This document shows positions 63,423 through 64,000 of a stretch of DNA of 64,000 nt, one piece after another. Every line of letters begins with the position of its first letter. The stretch's first letter is position 1. The notes below the pieces were generated by a model. The model saw only the letters and a list, made by a program, of their open reading frames with translations. It searched no databases and was not told the origin of the DNA. A program made the position numbers and the translations under genes. The stretch is from positions 46,365 through 110,364 of the forward strand of contig JARVGI010000007.1 in NCBI GenBank assembly GCA_029762625.1, read 5' to 3'. The stretch is from Methanomicrobiaceae archaeon (GTDB lineage: Archaea; Halobacteriota; Methanomicrobia; Methanomicrobiales; Methanomicrobiaceae).

Positions 63423-64000
63423 CCGTTATAATGATGCCTGTCAAAGGTCTGGCGAAGGAATTCCTGCTTGCGATGCCGGCTCCCCTTCACCGGCGGTTTC
63501 AGATACCCCGTCTCCGGGGTCTGCAGGGCCGGGCAGAAGGGGCAGAGGGCGGAATCGACATCGTTTGCCTTCTCCCTGACAGGGCAGTAATAGACCCCGT
63601 CGATGACCGCAACCCGGTCCCCGCCGGGAAACGGCATGCCGACCGGGTGGCCGGGGAGTTCCTGCACGAACATGCAGAACCCGGAGAGGAGGAATTTCAG
63701 GAAGCGCAACCTGGCCTTGTCCGCATCGTCCGGAGAACACTGGGCCGCCACCATCTGCCAGTAGGCGCCCGCGTCCTTCGCGAGAGGTTCACGCATGCGG
63801 GCGAAATTCCTCTGCTGGTTCATGAGCCGGAGGGCCTGGTACGTCCCGTGCAGGTGCGCGGTGATCGTCTCTTCGAGTTGGTTCCGCAGTTCGGGGTTCA
63901 TGTCCCGGATTGCACCGGAGAAATTCCAGCGCATCCGCTGAAGATCTCTCGTGGAGTACGAGAGCACGATCCCTGCAAGCGCCTGCCCGAGCTCGCCACG
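63419..64000 (-). CDS. DUF2115 (UPF0305) family protein, 5' part outside window
   Basis: A methanogen-specific DUF2115 protein. The signature GHPVGMPFPGGDRV followed by YYCPVREKANDV and ALCPFCPALQ carries the conserved Cys residues (CPV, CPFCP) likely binding metal. The frame is open through the window end (GELGQALAGIVLSYSTRDLQ reads on from 64000), and family sequence is present before the apparent GTG at 63967, so the true start lies outside. The last ~35 residues (ETGYLKPPVKGSRHRKQ and on) extend past the usual end of the family. Function unknown. Confidence 0.88.
   Translation of the reverse strand, partial: RGELGQALAGIVLSYSTRDLQRMRWNFSGAIRDMNPELRNQLEETITAHLHGTYQALRLMNQQRNFARMREPLAKDAGAYWQMVAAQCSPDDADKARLRFLKFLLSGFCMFVQELPGHPVGMPFPGGDRVAVIDGVYYCPVREKANDVDSALCPFCPALQTPETGYLKPPVKGSRHRKQEFLRQTFDRHHYNG

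Overview
This is GC-rich archaeal DNA, almost certainly from a hydrogenotrophic methanogen of the order Methanomicrobiales (Methanoculleus/Methanofollis-like). The evidence is a block of methanogenesis marker genes with the methyl-coenzyme M reductase (MCR) activation ATPase AtwA, F420 biosynthesis (CofD), archaeal form III RuBisCO with ribose-1,5-bisphosphate isomerase, a two-domain Cdc48/VAT ATPase, family B and family D DNA polymerases, RadB and DUF2115. The genus is inferred; no rRNA gene lies in the window.

Layout. 1-4.2 kb: 3' end of a family B DNA polymerase, a broken TPR gene, a decayed TnpB and a gene-poor gap. 4.2-7.2 kb: flavodoxin, tautomerase, a UbiA prenyltransferase and DUF523/DUF1722. 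7.2-14.5 kb: a minus-strand alpha-glucan cluster (GH57, two GT4 glycosyltransferases, an APH-fold kinase) running into three tandem HAD paralogues, the last of which has lost its nucleophile. 14.6-22.9 kb: a tightly coupled minus-strand operon, HAD-atwA-mmp3-mmp6-mmp5-mmp15-mmp17-mmp7, followed by an AhpD-like gene; this is the MCR maturation/activation block. 22.9-27.9 kb: AMP-salvage genes (R15P isomerase, RuBisCO), dapF, radB, larC. 28-36.8 kb: Cdc48/VAT, an acyl-CoA-ligase-like enzyme, then a signalling cassette in which a P-loop-less RecA/KaiC-like protein precedes a FIST sensor, a PAS histidine kinase and a response regulator.

36.8-42 kb (minus strand): a MetE-type methyltransferase, AspS, a divergent CofD paralogue, a membrane protein and canonical CofD. 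42-48.3 kb (plus strand): an HD phosphohydrolase, UbiX, UbiD and aconitase X large subunit (the anhydromevalonate-phosphate branch of archaeal isoprenoid synthesis), DJ-1/PfpI and a disulfide flavoprotein. 48.4-55.2 kb: two HEAT-repeat proteins, archaeal thymidylate synthase, DNA polymerase D large subunit with a 165-residue mini-intein, and a CGGC protein.

From tRNA-Leu(CAA) at 55.5 kb onward the character changes to an accessory region. It holds an orphan small protein, trkH bracketed by two near-identical ~290-bp direct repeats with conserved hairpins, a 27-bp tandem repeat, fragments of at least three broken genes (two of them similar to each other), a secreted protein with an internal duplication, a multiply frameshifted UbiA pseudogene, a ferredoxin-like oxidoreductase, an A+T-richer old-yellow-enzyme gene and, at the edge, a DUF2115 gene. 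The least explained items are the P-loop-less KaiC/FIST/kinase cassette, the repeats around trkH, the CofD-like paralogue and the HAD triplet.
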